Shown: piece after piece, positions 17,603 to 25,740 of the stretch | Layout of the letters: each line of letters begins with the position of its first letter | How positions within the stretch are numbered: position 1 is the stretch's first letter | Assembly: GCA_945949735.1 (NCBI GenBank) | Contig: CAMFFO010000012.1 | Span: 1-33,585, forward strand | DNA: 33,585 bases | DNA from: an uncultured Clostridia bacterium | GTDB lineage: Bacteria; Bacillota; Clostridia; Oscillospirales; Oscillospiraceae | Reading direction: 5' to 3' | Translations under genes and position numbers: made by a program | Notes under the pieces: model-generated | The model's input: only the letters and a program-made list of their open reading frames with translations | Databases searched by the model: none | What the model was told of the DNA's origin: nothing

Positions 17603-19825
17603 ATGAAAATCATCAAAAGAAACGGTTCAGAGGTCGTTTTCGATATTGAGAAAATCCTGATGGCAGTGACCAAGGCCAACAACGCGGTGGAGGAAAGCGT
17701 CCGTATGACCCCGCTGCAGATCCAGCGGATCTCCCAGAGTGTGGAGATCGCCTGCCAGGAGATGGGCCGCAGCCCCTCCGTGGAGGAGATCCAGGATCTG
17801 GTGGAGAAGGCCATCATGGCTCACGGCGCCTTTGAGGTGGCCAAGGAGTACATCACCTATCGCTATACCCGCAGCCTTCTGCGGCAGTCCAACACCACCG
17901 ACGACCGCATTCTCAGCCTGATCGAGTGCAACAATGAGGAGGTCAAGCAGGAGAACGCCAACAAGAACCCCACCATCAACGCGGTGCAGCGGGACTACAT
18001 GGCCGGCGAGGTCAGCAAGGACATTGCCCGCCGGATCCTGCTGCCCCGGGAGGTTGTGCAGGCCCACGAGGCGGGCATCATCCACTTCCATGACGCGGAC
18101 TACTACGCCCAGCATATGCACAACTGCGATCTGGTGAACCTGGAGGATATGCTTCAGAATGGCACCGTGATCTCCGGCACCCTGATTGAGAAGCCCCATT
18201 CCTTCTCCACCGCCTGCAACATCGCCACCCAGATCATTGCCCAGGTGGCCTCCAACCAGTATGGCGGTCAGTCCATTTCCCTTACCCACCTTGCGCCCTT
18301 TGTCCAGATCAGCCGGGAAAAGATCCGCCGCAGCGTGGAAAAGGAAATGAAGGAGTTCGGCATCGCCCCCTCCGAAGAGGCAATCTCCAAGGTGGTGGAG
18401 GACCGGCTCCGGGAGGAGGTTCGCCGGGGCGTCCAGACCATCCAGTACCAGGTGGTCACTCTGATGACCACCAATGGGCAGGCCCCCTTCATCACCGTGT
18501 TCATGTACCTGAACGAGGCCAAGAACGAGCAGGAGAAAAAGGATCTGGCCATGATCATCGAGGAGACCCTGCGCCAGCGCTATGAGGGCGTGAAGAACGA
18601 GAAGGGCGTGTGGATCACCCCCGCGTTCCCCAAGCTGATTTATGTGCTGGAGGAGGACAACGTCCGGGAGGGAACCCCCTACTGGTATCTGACCCGGCTG
18701 GCGGCCGAGTGTACCGCCAAGCGGATGGTGCCGGACTACATCAGCGAGAAGAAAATGAGAGAGTACAAGCTCTCCAAGGGCGAAACTCCGGGCGAGGGCG
18801 ACGTGTACACCTGCATGGGCTGCCGCAGCTTCCTGACCCCGGATCGCTCCGGAAACGGCTGGGACAATGTGGCCCGGGCCAAGAATTACGAGCCCGGAAA
18901 GCCCAAGTACTACGGTCGGTTCAACCAAGGCGTTGTCACCATCAACCTGGTGGACGTGGCATTGTCCTCCGGCCGGGATGTGGGCAAGTTCTGGGAGATC
19001 TTCGAGGAGCGGCTGGAGCTGTGCCATCGGGCGCTCCAGTGCCGTCATGAGCGGCTGAAGGGCACCCTGTCCGACGCCGCGCCCATCCTGTGGCAGCATG
19101 GAGCCCTGGCCAGACTGGAGAAGGGCGAGCCCATCGATAAGCTGCTCTACGGCGGCTACTCCACCATCTCCCTGGGCTATGCGGGTCTTTACGAGTGCGT
19201 CAAGTACATGACCGGCAAGTCCCACACCGATCCCGAGGCCAAGCCCTTTGCCCTCAGCGTGATGCAGAAGATGAACGACAAGTGCCTGGAGTGGAAAACC
19301 GCCGAGAACATCGATTACTCCCTCTACGGCACCCCGTTGGAATCCACCACCTACAAGTTTGCCAAGTGCCTGCAGAACCGGTTCGGCGTGATTCCCGGCA
19401 TTACGGACAAGAGCTATATCACCAACTCTTACCATGTCCATGTGGCTGAGAACATTGACGCCTTTACCAAGCTCAGCTTTGAGGCGGAGTTCCAGCAGCT
19501 TTCCCCCGGCGGCGCCATCAGCTATGTGGAGGTGCCCAATATGCAGAACAACATCGACGCGGTACTGGAGGTGATGCAGTTCATCTACGACAACATCATG
19601 TATGCCGAACTGAACACCAAGTCCGACTACTGCCAGGTCTGCGGCTTTGACGGCGAGATTGACATCCGGGAGGATGACGGCAAGCTGGTTTGGGTGTGCC
19701 CCCAGTGCGGCAACAAGGATCAGAGCAAGATGAACGTGGCCCGCAGAACCTGCGGCTACATCGGGACCCAGTATTGGAACCAGGGCAGAACCCAGGAGAT
19801 CAAGGACCGGGTGCTGCATCTGTAA
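17603..19825 (+). CDS. nrdD: Anaerobic (class III) ribonucleoside-triphosphate reductase
   Basis: Makes deoxyribonucleotides from ribonucleoside triphosphates without oxygen, using a glycyl radical. The product is 740 residues. An N-terminal ATP-cone domain (KIIKRNGSEVVFDIEKILMA, about 1-95) gives allosteric control by ATP/dATP. The central body includes HNCDLVNLEDML and YTCMGCRSF. The C-terminal zinc site has CQVCGFDG and VCPQCGNKD, and the glycyl-radical loop is RTCGYIGTQYW (about 715-725). GGAGG lies 7 nt before the ATG. The activase NrdG, often the next gene, is not here; a terminator and repeat N3 follow. Regulated by the NrdR boxes upstream. Confidence 0.97.
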   Translation: MKIIKRNGSEVVFDIEKILMAVTKANNAVEESVRMTPLQIQRISQSVEIACQEMGRSPSVEEIQDLVEKAIMAHGAFEVAKEYITYRYTRSLLRQSNTTDDRILSLIECNNEEVKQENANKNPTINAVQRDYMAGEVSKDIARRILLPREVVQAHEAGIIHFHDADYYAQHMHNCDLVNLEDMLQNGTVISGTLIEKPHSFSTACNIATQIIAQVASNQYGGQSISLTHLAPFVQISREKIRRSVEKEMKEFGIAPSEEAISKVVEDRLREEVRRGVQTIQYQVVTLMTTNGQAPFITVFMYLNEAKNEQEKKDLAMIIEETLRQRYEGVKNEKGVWITPAFPKLIYVLEEDNVREGTPYWYLTRLAAECTAKRMVPDYISEKKMREYKLSKGETPGEGDVYTCMGCRSFLTPDRSGNGWDNVARAKNYEPGKPKYYGRFNQGVVTINLVDVALSSGRDVGKFWEIFEERLELCHRALQCRHERLKGTLSDAAPILWQHGALARLEKGEPIDKLLYGGYSTISLGYAGLYECVKYMTGKSHTDPEAKPFALSVMQKMNDKCLEWKTAENIDYSLYGTPLESTTYKFAKCLQNRFGVIPGITDKSYITNSYHVHVAENIDAFTKLSFEAEFQQLSPGGAISYVEVPNMQNNIDAVLEVMQFIYDNIMYAELNTKSDYCQVCGFDGEIDIREDDGKLVWVCPQCGNKDQSKMNVARRTCGYIGTQYWNQGRTQEIKDRVLHL

Positions 19826-19836
19826 AAGAAAGACGA

Positions 19837-19877
19837 AAATCGGTTCATCCCCGCAAATGGGATGAACCGATTTTTTT
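19837..19877 (+). terminator. Terminator of nrdD
   Basis: AAATCGGTTCATCCC (19837-19851) pairs perfectly with GGGATGAACCGATTT (19859-19873) around a 7-nt loop and is followed by further T residues. A classical intrinsic terminator 11 nt past the nrdD stop. Confidence 0.95.
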
Positions 19878-19893
19878 CCTGAAAAAGGGAAAT

Positions 19894-20125
19894 AAATTGT
19901 TGTTTGAAAAAATGCTGTCATTGCGAGACCAGTGCGCACACTGGTCGTGGCAATCCCCCGGTTAGAGGGGAAATGTATCGACAATTGCCCTACAGAGCAG
20001 GGAAACGTTGCATTTTTGGTGCTAATCGTTACCTGGTTCCATGGGGCCGGGGGGATTGCCACACCAGTCTGCGGACTGGTTCGCAATGACAGAAAACTTG
20101 GAACAAATGATGTAAACAAGAATTT
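19894..20125. repeat. Family N repeat, copy N3 (outer GTTG, inner type 1)
   Basis: Outer ends AAATTGTTGTTT (19894-19905) and AAACAAGAATTT (20114-20125). The inner module 19915-20092 begins CTGTCATTGCGAGACC and ends GGTTCGCAATGACAG, with small palindromes CAGTGCGCACACTG (left) and CAGTCTGCGGACTG (right). The linkers are 9 and 21 nt. It fills most of the 321-nt gap between nrdD and yitT; nothing else was seen there except the nrdD terminator. Confidence 0.9.
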
Positions 20126-20146
20126 ACCGCAGCAGGGGCGGGGAAA

Positions 20147-20773
20147 TCAGGTTCCGGCGGTGGGCTTGCTGCGGAAGGGAATCTTTTGAACCCAGCCGAT
20201 GAGCTGGCCGGAGAGGATCACGGTCAGCAGGGAATAACCGATTCTCTTAAGGGGAATATAGCTGAGGGACAGTCCCAGGACCAGCAGGTCACTGGCCAGG
20301 TAAATCCACTGGATGGGCACTTTGGTCAGGTGGGAGATGCTCATTGCCAGGGCGTCGTCCCCGGAGGTGGCCCCTCCCGCCCGGACGCAGAGCCCCGCGC
20401 CAATGCCGATGAAGAGCGCGCCCACAATGGCGGCAAGCATCGGATGGAAAGCAATCTCCGGCCACAATGGCGGGAACTGCTCGCAAATGCCGTAGCCCAG
20501 GGAGTATCCGCAGGCGGCGATGAGAGAATAGGCAATAAAATCGCGGCCAAGGGTTTTCCAGCCCAGGCAAAAGCAGGCTCCGTTCAGAATCAGGCTTGAC
20601 AGGGCGGGGGAGATGCCAAGCCAATGGTCAATCAGCAGCACCGCGCCCAGCACGCCGCCCTCTGTGACTCCGGACAGAGCGTGGACGTTGTACATTCCAA
20701 AAGCCTGAAAGACCGAGGCCAGAAACGCAATGATGCAGTTGAATGGCTTGAGCTTTGGAAGGTGGAAAGTCAT
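20147..20773 (-). CDS. YitT-family membrane protein
   Basis: 208 residues from the ATG at 20773. Upstream in-frame ATGs (20839 and 20812) lie inside the promoter. AGGAG is 13 nt before the ATG, rather far. About five membrane segments: FNCIIAFLASVFQAFGMYNV, VLGAVLLIDHWLGI, FIAYSLIAACGYSLGYGI, MLAAIVGALFIGIGAGLCV, WIYLASDLLVLGLSLSYI. The segment VRAGGATSGDDALAMSISHLT is the signature of YitT/DUF161 proteins, whose function is not established. It lacks the extra C-terminal DUF2179 domain seen in longer relatives. Downstream of tmcAL on the same strand but with its own promoter. Confidence 0.87.
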   Translation of the reverse strand: MTFHLPKLKPFNCIIAFLASVFQAFGMYNVHALSGVTEGGVLGAVLLIDHWLGISPALSSLILNGACFCLGWKTLGRDFIAYSLIAACGYSLGYGICEQFPPLWPEIAFHPMLAAIVGALFIGIGAGLCVRAGGATSGDDALAMSISHLTKVPIQWIYLASDLLVLGLSLSYIPLKRIGYSLLTVILSGQLIGWVQKIPFRSKPTAGT

Positions 20774-20810
20774 TTTCTTGGGGCTTCTCCTTTGTTCCTG
20801 GTTTCCGGGC

Positions 20811-20839
20811 ATGATACCATGGAAACAGGTACTTGTCAA
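20811..20839 (-). promoter_or_regulatory. Promoter of yitT overlapping the tmcAL stop codon
   Basis: Minus-strand TTGACA (20834-20839), 17-nt spacer, TATCAT (20811-20816). The tmcAL stop TGA (20836-20838) is inside the -35 hexamer, so the promoter starts in the last codons of tmcAL. Confidence 0.75.
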
Positions 20840-21984
20840 GGCAGGTAGAGAACCCGCCGCTTTTCCTCTGCCCCGGGAGGCTCCGGGTCATCCTGGCAGA
20901 ACAGGCCGTACAGGTCGCCGCAGCGTTTTTCCAGCTCCCAATAGGGATGGTCAATTCGCTCCCCTGGGTTCAGAATGACCGCTTTTTCCTTGGCGGCTTT
21001 CAGAGCGGCTCTTCCTCTTTCGTTGAAGGCCAGCGCCCGGGTATAGGGGACTGGGGCTTCCAGCATTTCCCGGGGAATCCCCAGAAAGGCGCACAGCACC
21101 ATCCGGTCAATGCGGGTACGGGTGTAGCGTTTGGATTTGACGGCGGTGACAATGGCCTCCAGGGTTGTTTCCTGACGGGCGGCGTGCATCAGCTTCCGCC
21201 ACAGGCCTTCGGAGCCGTAGGGGAGGGCTTCAAACTCCCCGTCGGACATGGCGCGAAGCCGATAGAGGATTGCCCGCTCCCCGGCTTCCAGGCTGTGCAG
21301 GGGCGCAGCCCGGAAGCAGTCCCGGACAGACTCCGGAAGGTAATCCAGCCAGGCCCCGGACTGGAGCATCAGGCTCCGCAGGGAGGAGGCGGAAGGGTTC
21401 TCCGGGTCGGGCAAGGGCGCGTGGTAGCTGCCCTCCCGGCGGATGGGGAAGGGCTCCAGGGGGGAATCCTGGGACAGGATGGCTTTGCAGTATTCCACCG
21501 CCAGAATGTCGTTGGGAAGGGTCAGGGGGGAGCTGCCGGGGTGCAGGCGCTCCAAAGCGGCCTGCCGGGCGGCGGGGAAGGAAAGCCCCTTCTGAAGCTC
21601 CTGGCGCAGCAGGGGCGGAAACTCCTCGCTGAGAAGAATCCGGGCATTGGTCAGAAGCGTTTTTTTGTCCCCGGTTTCCGAGCCAAAGCAGAGGACATCG
21701 CAGAAGGAGGAGAGAATCCGCACGCCTCCGGCGGCAAAGCCCTCGGCTGAGGACAGCGCGTAGGTCACGGGCAGCTCCAGCACCAGGTCGGCCCCGGCAA
21801 GAATGGCGGCTCTGGCCCGGATGGACTTGTCCACGACGGCAGGCGCCCCACGCTGGACGTAATTCCCGCTCATCAGACAGCAGACGGCGGTATCCGGGCC
21901 AAACTGCTCCCGAATGAGGCCAATTTGCTTCTGATGCCCCCGGTGGAGGGGGTTGTATTCACAGATAATCCCGACGGTTTTCAA
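20836..21984 (-). CDS. tmcAL: tRNA(Met) cytidine acetate ligase
   Basis: TmcAL uses acetate and ATP to make N4-acetylcytidine at the wobble base of elongator tRNA-Met. The product is 382 residues, close to the usual 390-415. The nucleotidyltransferase signature GIICEYNPLHRGH is at residues 5-17, followed by MSGNYVQRG, LELPVTYALSSAEGFA, CFGSETGD and LPNDILAVEY. The start is TTG at 21984, with AGGAGG about 7 nt upstream; no in-frame ATG has a site as good. It is divergent from ackA, whose enzyme makes or uses acetate, a neighbourhood common in Clostridia. Confidence 0.93.
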   Translation of the reverse strand: MKTVGIICEYNPLHRGHQKQIGLIREQFGPDTAVCCLMSGNYVQRGAPAVVDKSIRARAAILAGADLVLELPVTYALSSAEGFAAGGVRILSSFCDVLCFGSETGDKKTLLTNARILLSEEFPPLLRQELQKGLSFPAARQAALERLHPGSSPLTLPNDILAVEYCKAILSQDSPLEPFPIRREGSYHAPLPDPENPSASSLRSLMLQSGAWLDYLPESVRDCFRAAPLHSLEAGERAILYRLRAMSDGEFEALPYGSEGLWRKLMHAARQETTLEAIVTAVKSKRYTRTRIDRMVLCAFLGIPREMLEAPVPYTRALAFNERGRAALKAAKEKAVILNPGERIDHPYWELEKRCGDLYGLFCQDDPEPPGAEEKRRVLYLP

Positions 21985-22022
21985 AAAATCCCCTCCTTCC
22001 CAAAATTTTTCCTGTTCGGGGG

Positions 22023-22056
22023 TTGAGAAATCCGGGAAAATGGAATATAATATTCC
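22023..22056 (+). promoter_or_regulatory. Promoter of ackA with a palindrome over the -10 box
   Basis: TTGAGA (22023-22028), 17-nt spacer, TATAAT (22046-22051). The -10 lies within the perfect palindrome GGAATATAATATTCC (22042-22056), a possible operator. The palindrome is AT-rich and short, so the operator role is inference. Confidence 0.72.
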
Positions 22057-22124
22057 AAGCTATGACCAGTATACCACAAGCGCGCGAAAAAAGAAATTAT
22101 TTTATTTTAGGAGGTTTATCCCCG

Positions 22125-23318
22125 ATGAACATTCTGATTATCAATGCCGGCTCCTCCAGCCTGAAGTACCAGCTGATGGATCCCGATACCGGCGTCGTCT
22201 CTGCCAAGGGCCTGTGTGAGCGTATCTACATTGACGGCCGCCTGACCCATAAGGTGGGTGACAAGAAGGTCGTGAAGGACATTCCCATGCCCACCCACTC
22301 CGAGGCCATTCAGGCCGTTCTGGAGATCCTGGTGGATCCCGTGGAGGGCGTGATCAAGTCCACTGACGAGATCGACGCCGTGGGTCATCGTGTCCTGCAC
22401 GGCGGCATGAAGTTCTCCGACTCCTGCATCATTGACGATGCCTGCATCAAGGCCATCGAGGACTGCATCCCCCTGGGGCCCCTCCACAACCCCGCGAACC
22501 TCATGGGCATCCGGGCCTGCCAGGCGGTCATGCCCAACACTCCCCAGGTGGCTGTGTTCGACACCGCTTTCCACATGACCATGCCCCCCAAGGCCTACCG
22601 CTACGCCATTCCCACCGAGTACTATGAGAACGACGACATCCGCCGCTACGGCTTCCACGGTACTTCCCACAAGTATATCGCCCGCCGGGCCGCGGAGCTG
22701 ATGGGAACCAAGAATTTCAAGATGGTCAACTGCCACCTGGGCAACGGCTCCTCCATGTCCGCCATCAAGGATGGCAAGTGCATGGATACCACCATGGGTC
22801 TTAGCCCTCTTGCCGGTGTGCCCATGGGCACCCGCTCCGGCGACATTGATCCCTGCGTTGTGCAGTTCATCTGCAACAAGTATGGCATGAGCGTGGACGA
22901 CTGCCTGACCATGCTGAACAAGAAGTCCGGCATGCTGGGCATCTCCGGTGTGTCCTCCGACTTCCGGGATCTGGAGGCCGGCGCCAATGAGGGCAACGAA
23001 AACTGCCAGCTGGCGCTGGACAAGTTCTGCTACGAGGTTGCCAAGTTCATTGGCGCCTACGCCGCCGCGCTGAACGGCCTGGACATGATCACCTTCACCG
23101 CCGGTGTGGGCGAGAACGGCCCCAGCACCCGGCAGGCCATCTGCGACTACCTGGGCTTCATGGGCGTGAAGATCGATCCCGAGAAGAACAATGTCCGGGG
23201 CAAGGAGGCGCTCATCTCCACTCCCGACTCCAAGGTTCAGGTTTGGGTCATCCCCACCAATGAGGAGCTGATGATCGCGCAGGACACCGCCGAGCTGGTC
23301 AAGGCTGCCAGAAAGTAA
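22125..23318 (+). CDS. ackA: Acetate kinase
   Basis: Converts acetyl phosphate and ADP to acetate and ATP, the energy-yielding end of acetate fermentation. The product is 397 residues from the ATG at 22125 (GGAGG 10 nt upstream). Motifs: NAGSSSLKYQL (N-terminal phosphate site), GHRVLHGGMKFSDS, VFDTAFHMTMP, RYGFHGTSHKYI, NCHLGNGSSM, GLSPLAGVPMGTRSGDIDP and FTAGVGENGP. The partner pta is not adjacent. Codon use is strongly biased (many GGC, AAC and ATC), as expected for a highly expressed gene. Confidence 0.98.
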   Translation: MNILIINAGSSSLKYQLMDPDTGVVSAKGLCERIYIDGRLTHKVGDKKVVKDIPMPTHSEAIQAVLEILVDPVEGVIKSTDEIDAVGHRVLHGGMKFSDSCIIDDACIKAIEDCIPLGPLHNPANLMGIRACQAVMPNTPQVAVFDTAFHMTMPPKAYRYAIPTEYYENDDIRRYGFHGTSHKYIARRAAELMGTKNFKMVNCHLGNGSSMSAIKDGKCMDTTMGLSPLAGVPMGTRSGDIDPCVVQFICNKYGMSVDDCLTMLNKKSGMLGISGVSSDFRDLEAGANEGNENCQLALDKFCYEVAKFIGAYAAALNGLDMITFTAGVGENGPSTRQAICDYLGFMGVKIDPEKNNVRGKEALISTPDSKVQVWVIPTNEELMIAQDTAELVKAARK

Positions 23319-23333
23319 AATAGAAACACGAAG

Positions 23334-23360
23334 GAGCCGCCGCGTTAAGCGGCGGCTCTT
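23334..23360 (+). terminator. Probable terminator of ackA
   Basis: GAGCCGCCGC (23334-23343) pairs perfectly with GCGGCGGCTC (23349-23358) around GTTAA, 15 nt past the ackA stop. The T tract is short (TT), so some read-through into the next gene, which starts only 20 nt on, is likely. Confidence 0.65.
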
Positions 23361-23380
23361 CATAGATGGAGAAACAGGAA

Positions 23381-25117
23381 ATGCCTATTGCGGGAATTGA
23401 GCAGCCGGAGATCATCGGGATCAGCGAACATTTGCGGCTTCGCAGGTTTGACGGCTGCTTTGACTTTGCATTTGAATGGTATCAGGATCCGGAAACGGTC
23501 TGGCTGGTGGACAGGGTGAAAACGCCCTACACCCAGGGCAAGCTCAACGGGATGTACCGATGGCTGGATGAACACGGCGAGCTGTACTTTATTGAAGTAC
23601 GGGAAGATGGCGCCTTTCGGCCCATCGGAGATGTCTGCTTCTGGAAGGATGATATGCCCATTGTCATCGGGAAGCCCGCATACAGAGGCAGGGGAATCGG
23701 CGCTCAGGTGGTGTCCGCTCTGATTGAGCGGGCAAAACAGCTGGGGTATTCCAGGCTCAGTGTGAATGAAATATACGATTACAATGCAGGTTCCAGAAGA
23801 TGCTTTGAGAGGGTCGGCTTTCGCGTCTGCGAAAAGACGGAGCGGGGCGTCCGCATGAAGCTGGATCTTGTGAAGATGGAGGAAAAGGGAATGCAAACTG
23901 TTACAGAGCGTTTCTTGCGCTACGTTTCTTTCGATACGATGTCCGATGAGTTCTCCGAAACCTGTCCGTCCTCCGATAAACAGAAGCTGCTGGGGGCGGC
24001 CCTGGTGGAGGAGATGCGGCAGATGGGCATCCGGGATGCCCGGATGGATGAAAACGGCTATGTCTACGGCACGGTGCCCGGGGACCCCGAAAAACCCACC
24101 ATCGGATTGATCGCCCATATGGATACCTCTCCCGACGCCTCCGGGGCGGATATCAAGGCAAAAATCGTGGAGTACACCGGGGAGGATATCTGCCTGAACG
24201 GGGAAAAGGATATCTGGCTCCGGGAGGCGGATTATCCTGCCCTTCGGAATCATGTGGGCAAGCATCTGATTGTCACCGACGGCACCACCCTGCTGGGAGC
24301 GGATGACAAGGCGGGCGTGGCGGAGATTATGGCGGCTGCGGAATACCTGCTGAAAAATGGCGGCTCCCACGCGACCCTGAAAATTGGCTTTACTCCCGAC
24401 GAGGAGATCGGCCGGGGAGCGGACCGGTTTGATGTGGCCGGGTTTGGGGCGGACTACGCCTACACCGCCGACGGCGGCCCGGTGGGGGAGATCGAGTACG
24501 AGAACTTTAACGCAGCCTCCGCCAAGGCCGTGTTCCGGGGCCTCAACATCCATCCCGGTTCCGCCAAGGACAAGATGGTCAACTCCCAGCTCATCGCCAT
24601 GGAGTTCCAGGGCCTTCTGCCTGTACAGCAGCGGCCGGAGTACACCGAAGGCTATGAGGGCTTCATCCATCTGACGGACATGGAAGGCCAGGTGGAACGC
24701 AGCGTCCTGCGCTACATTGTCCGGGATCACGATATGGAGAAATTCCAGGCGAAAAAGGCCGTCCTTGAGGCTGCCGCGGAGTTTATTAACCGCAAATACG
24801 GTGAGGGAACCGTGGAGCTGACCCTGAAGGACAGCTATTTCAACATGAAAAAGTGCATTGAGCCCTGTATGTATGTGGTTGACAGGGCCATGGATGCCAT
24901 GAAGGCCGTGGGAATGGAGCCCAAAGCGGTGCCCATCCGGGGCGGCACCGACGGCGCAAGGCTTTCCTATGAGGGACTGCCCTGTCCGAACCTGTGCACC
25001 GGTGGGGAAAACTACCATGGAAGGTTCGAGTATATTCCTGTGGAGGATATGGAGCAATGCGTCCGGATGCTGGTCAGAATCCTGACCGACGCGGGGAAGG
25101 AACGGAAATCCGTTTAA
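23381..25117 (+). CDS. pepT: GNAT acetyltransferase-peptidase T in one open frame
   Basis: A single uninterrupted 578-residue frame. Residues 1-170 form a GNAT N-acetyltransferase with the acetyl-CoA loop YRGRGIGAQ and the closing YNAGSRRCFERVGF. Residues 171-578 are a complete peptidase T, an M20 tripeptide aminopeptidase. In PepT numbering the metal and catalytic residues are AHMDTSPD (H76, D78), GADDKAG (D138), TPDEEIG (E171/E172), TADGG (D194), and GGTDGARLS and GENYHGRFEY. GGAG lies 9 nt before the ATG at 23381; an ATG at 23366 touches the ackA terminator and is unlikely. A second GGAGG (23878-23882) 8 nt before the ATG at 23891 could give separate PepT of 408 residues. Confidence 0.93.
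   Translation: MPIAGIEQPEIIGISEHLRLRRFDGCFDFAFEWYQDPETVWLVDRVKTPYTQGKLNGMYRWLDEHGELYFIEVREDGAFRPIGDVCFWKDDMPIVIGKPAYRGRGIGAQVVSALIERAKQLGYSRLSVNEIYDYNAGSRRCFERVGFRVCEKTERGVRMKLDLVKMEEKGMQTVTERFLRYVSFDTMSDEFSETCPSSDKQKLLGAALVEEMRQMGIRDARMDENGYVYGTVPGDPEKPTIGLIAHMDTSPDASGADIKAKIVEYTGEDICLNGEKDIWLREADYPALRNHVGKHLIVTDGTTLLGADDKAGVAEIMAAAEYLLKNGGSHATLKIGFTPDEEIGRGADRFDVAGFGADYAYTADGGPVGEIEYENFNAASAKAVFRGLNIHPGSAKDKMVNSQLIAMEFQGLLPVQQRPEYTEGYEGFIHLTDMEGQVERSVLRYIVRDHDMEKFQAKKAVLEAAAEFINRKYGEGTVELTLKDSYFNMKKCIEPCMYVVDRAMDAMKAVGMEPKAVPIRGGTDGARLSYEGLPCPNLCTGGENYHGRFEYIPVEDMEQCVRMLVRILTDAGKERKSV
23878..23893 (+). promoter_or_regulatory. Internal ribosome binding site and start for PepT alone
   Basis: GGAGG (23878-23882), 8-nt spacer, ATG (23891). 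The peptide from this ATG begins MQTVTERFLRYVSFDTMSDE, exactly where ordinary peptidase T proteins begin. It lies in the same frame as the upstream GNAT region, which has no stop codon before it. Confidence 0.75.
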
Positions 25118-25122
25118 TCGGG

Positions 25123-25355
25123 AAATTGTTGTTTGCCGCTTAGTTTTCAAGTTTCCTGTCATTGCGAGACCAGTCCGCAGATTGGTCGTGGCAGTCTCCC
25201 GGTTAGAGGGGAAATGTACCGAAAAGCATCTGAAGGAGTGGAGGTCGCGCGATTTTTGGCGGTAATAACTACCTGGTTCCTTTCAACCGGGGGATTGCCA
25301 CACCAGTGTGCGCACTGGTTCGCAATGACAGCAAGAATTCGACAAACAAGAATTT
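25123..25355. repeat. Family N repeat, copy N4 (outer GTTG, inner type 1, flanks reversed)
   Basis: Outer ends AAATTGTTGTTT (25123-25134) and AAACAAGAATTT (25344-25355). The inner module 25156-25331 runs from CTGTCATTGCGAGACC to GGTTCGCAATGACAG. The linkers are 21 nt (left) and 12 nt (right). The inner module has the same orientation as N3, but the long linker is on the opposite side. It occupies most of the gap 25118-25425, with the bidirectional terminator after it. Confidence 0.9.
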
Positions 25356-25375
25356 TTCGGTGTATTGTGCAAAGA

Positions 25376-25417
25376 AAACCCGCGCCCGATTCCATGGGGA
25401 ATTGGGCGCGGGTTTTT
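25376..25417. terminator. Bidirectional terminator between pepT and the acidic-repeat gene
   Basis: AAACCCGCGCCC (25376-25387) pairs with GGGCGCGGGTTT (25404-25415), and the inner ATTCC/GGAAT extends the stem around ATGG. TTTTT follows on the plus strand and TTTTCTTT on the minus strand, so it can end transcripts from both convergent genes. Confidence 0.9.
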
Positions 25418-25425
25418 CTTGGGGA

Positions 25426-25740
25426 TCAGCCCTCAAAATCGTTTTCGTCGGCAACGGGAACGGTTTCCTCGGCAGGAGTCTCCTCCGCGGGAGCTTCTTC
25501 CGCGGGAGCTTCTTCCACGGGTGCTTCCTCAGCGGGAACCTCTTCCGCGGGTGTCTCCTCGGCAGGCGCTTCCTCAACCGCGGGCTCCGTGCTCTTGCAG
25601 CAGGGGCACTTGGACAGGGAGGACAGGGCCTTCTTCGCCCAGGCGACAATCTGATCGCCGTAGGTGGCGGCAACATAGACAGCGCCAACAACGGCGGCGG
25701 CTGCTGCCACGACTTTCATCACAGTGGAAAATACGCGCAT
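25426..25740 (-). CDS. Small protein with hydrophobic N-terminus and acidic PAEE repeats
   Basis: 104 residues from the ATG at 25740 (GGAGG 7 nt upstream); longer upstream frames lack a site. Not recognised. Residues 5-26 are hydrophobic and alanine/valine-rich, an uncleaved membrane anchor or signal. Then YGDQIVAWAKKALSSLSK, the thiol motif CPCC (45-48), and about eight 5-residue repeats of the form EE(A/T/V)P(A/V) at 56-95, ending in DENDFEG. The acidic proline-rich tail is probably extended. The repeats are close at the DNA level and could vary in number. It could act as a cell-envelope spacer; no function can be assigned. Confidence 0.8.
   Translation of the reverse strand: MRVFSTVMKVVAAAAAVVGAVYVAATYGDQIVAWAKKALSSLSKCPCCKSTEPAVEEAPAEETPAEEVPAEEAPVEEAPAEEAPAEETPAEETVPVADENDFEG

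Noticed and set aside
17627-20119. An 830-codon open frame on the minus strand opposite nrdD, and similar long frames at 3096-5105 (+) and 23360-25162 (-)
   Set aside because: They lie antisense to well-conserved genes, lack sensible ribosome binding sites and domains, and result from high GC and biased codon use in the real genes.
20774-20839. N-terminal extension of the YitT protein to 20839
   Set aside because: The region contains a strong TTGACA-17-TATCAT promoter, so the upstream ATGs would not be transcribed from it.
23866-23895. A frameshift or sequencing error splitting GNAT and pepT
   Set aside because: Both domains are complete and in the same frame with no disrupted motif, so no frameshift is needed. 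Only a missing stop codon is in question, and it is reported as a finding.
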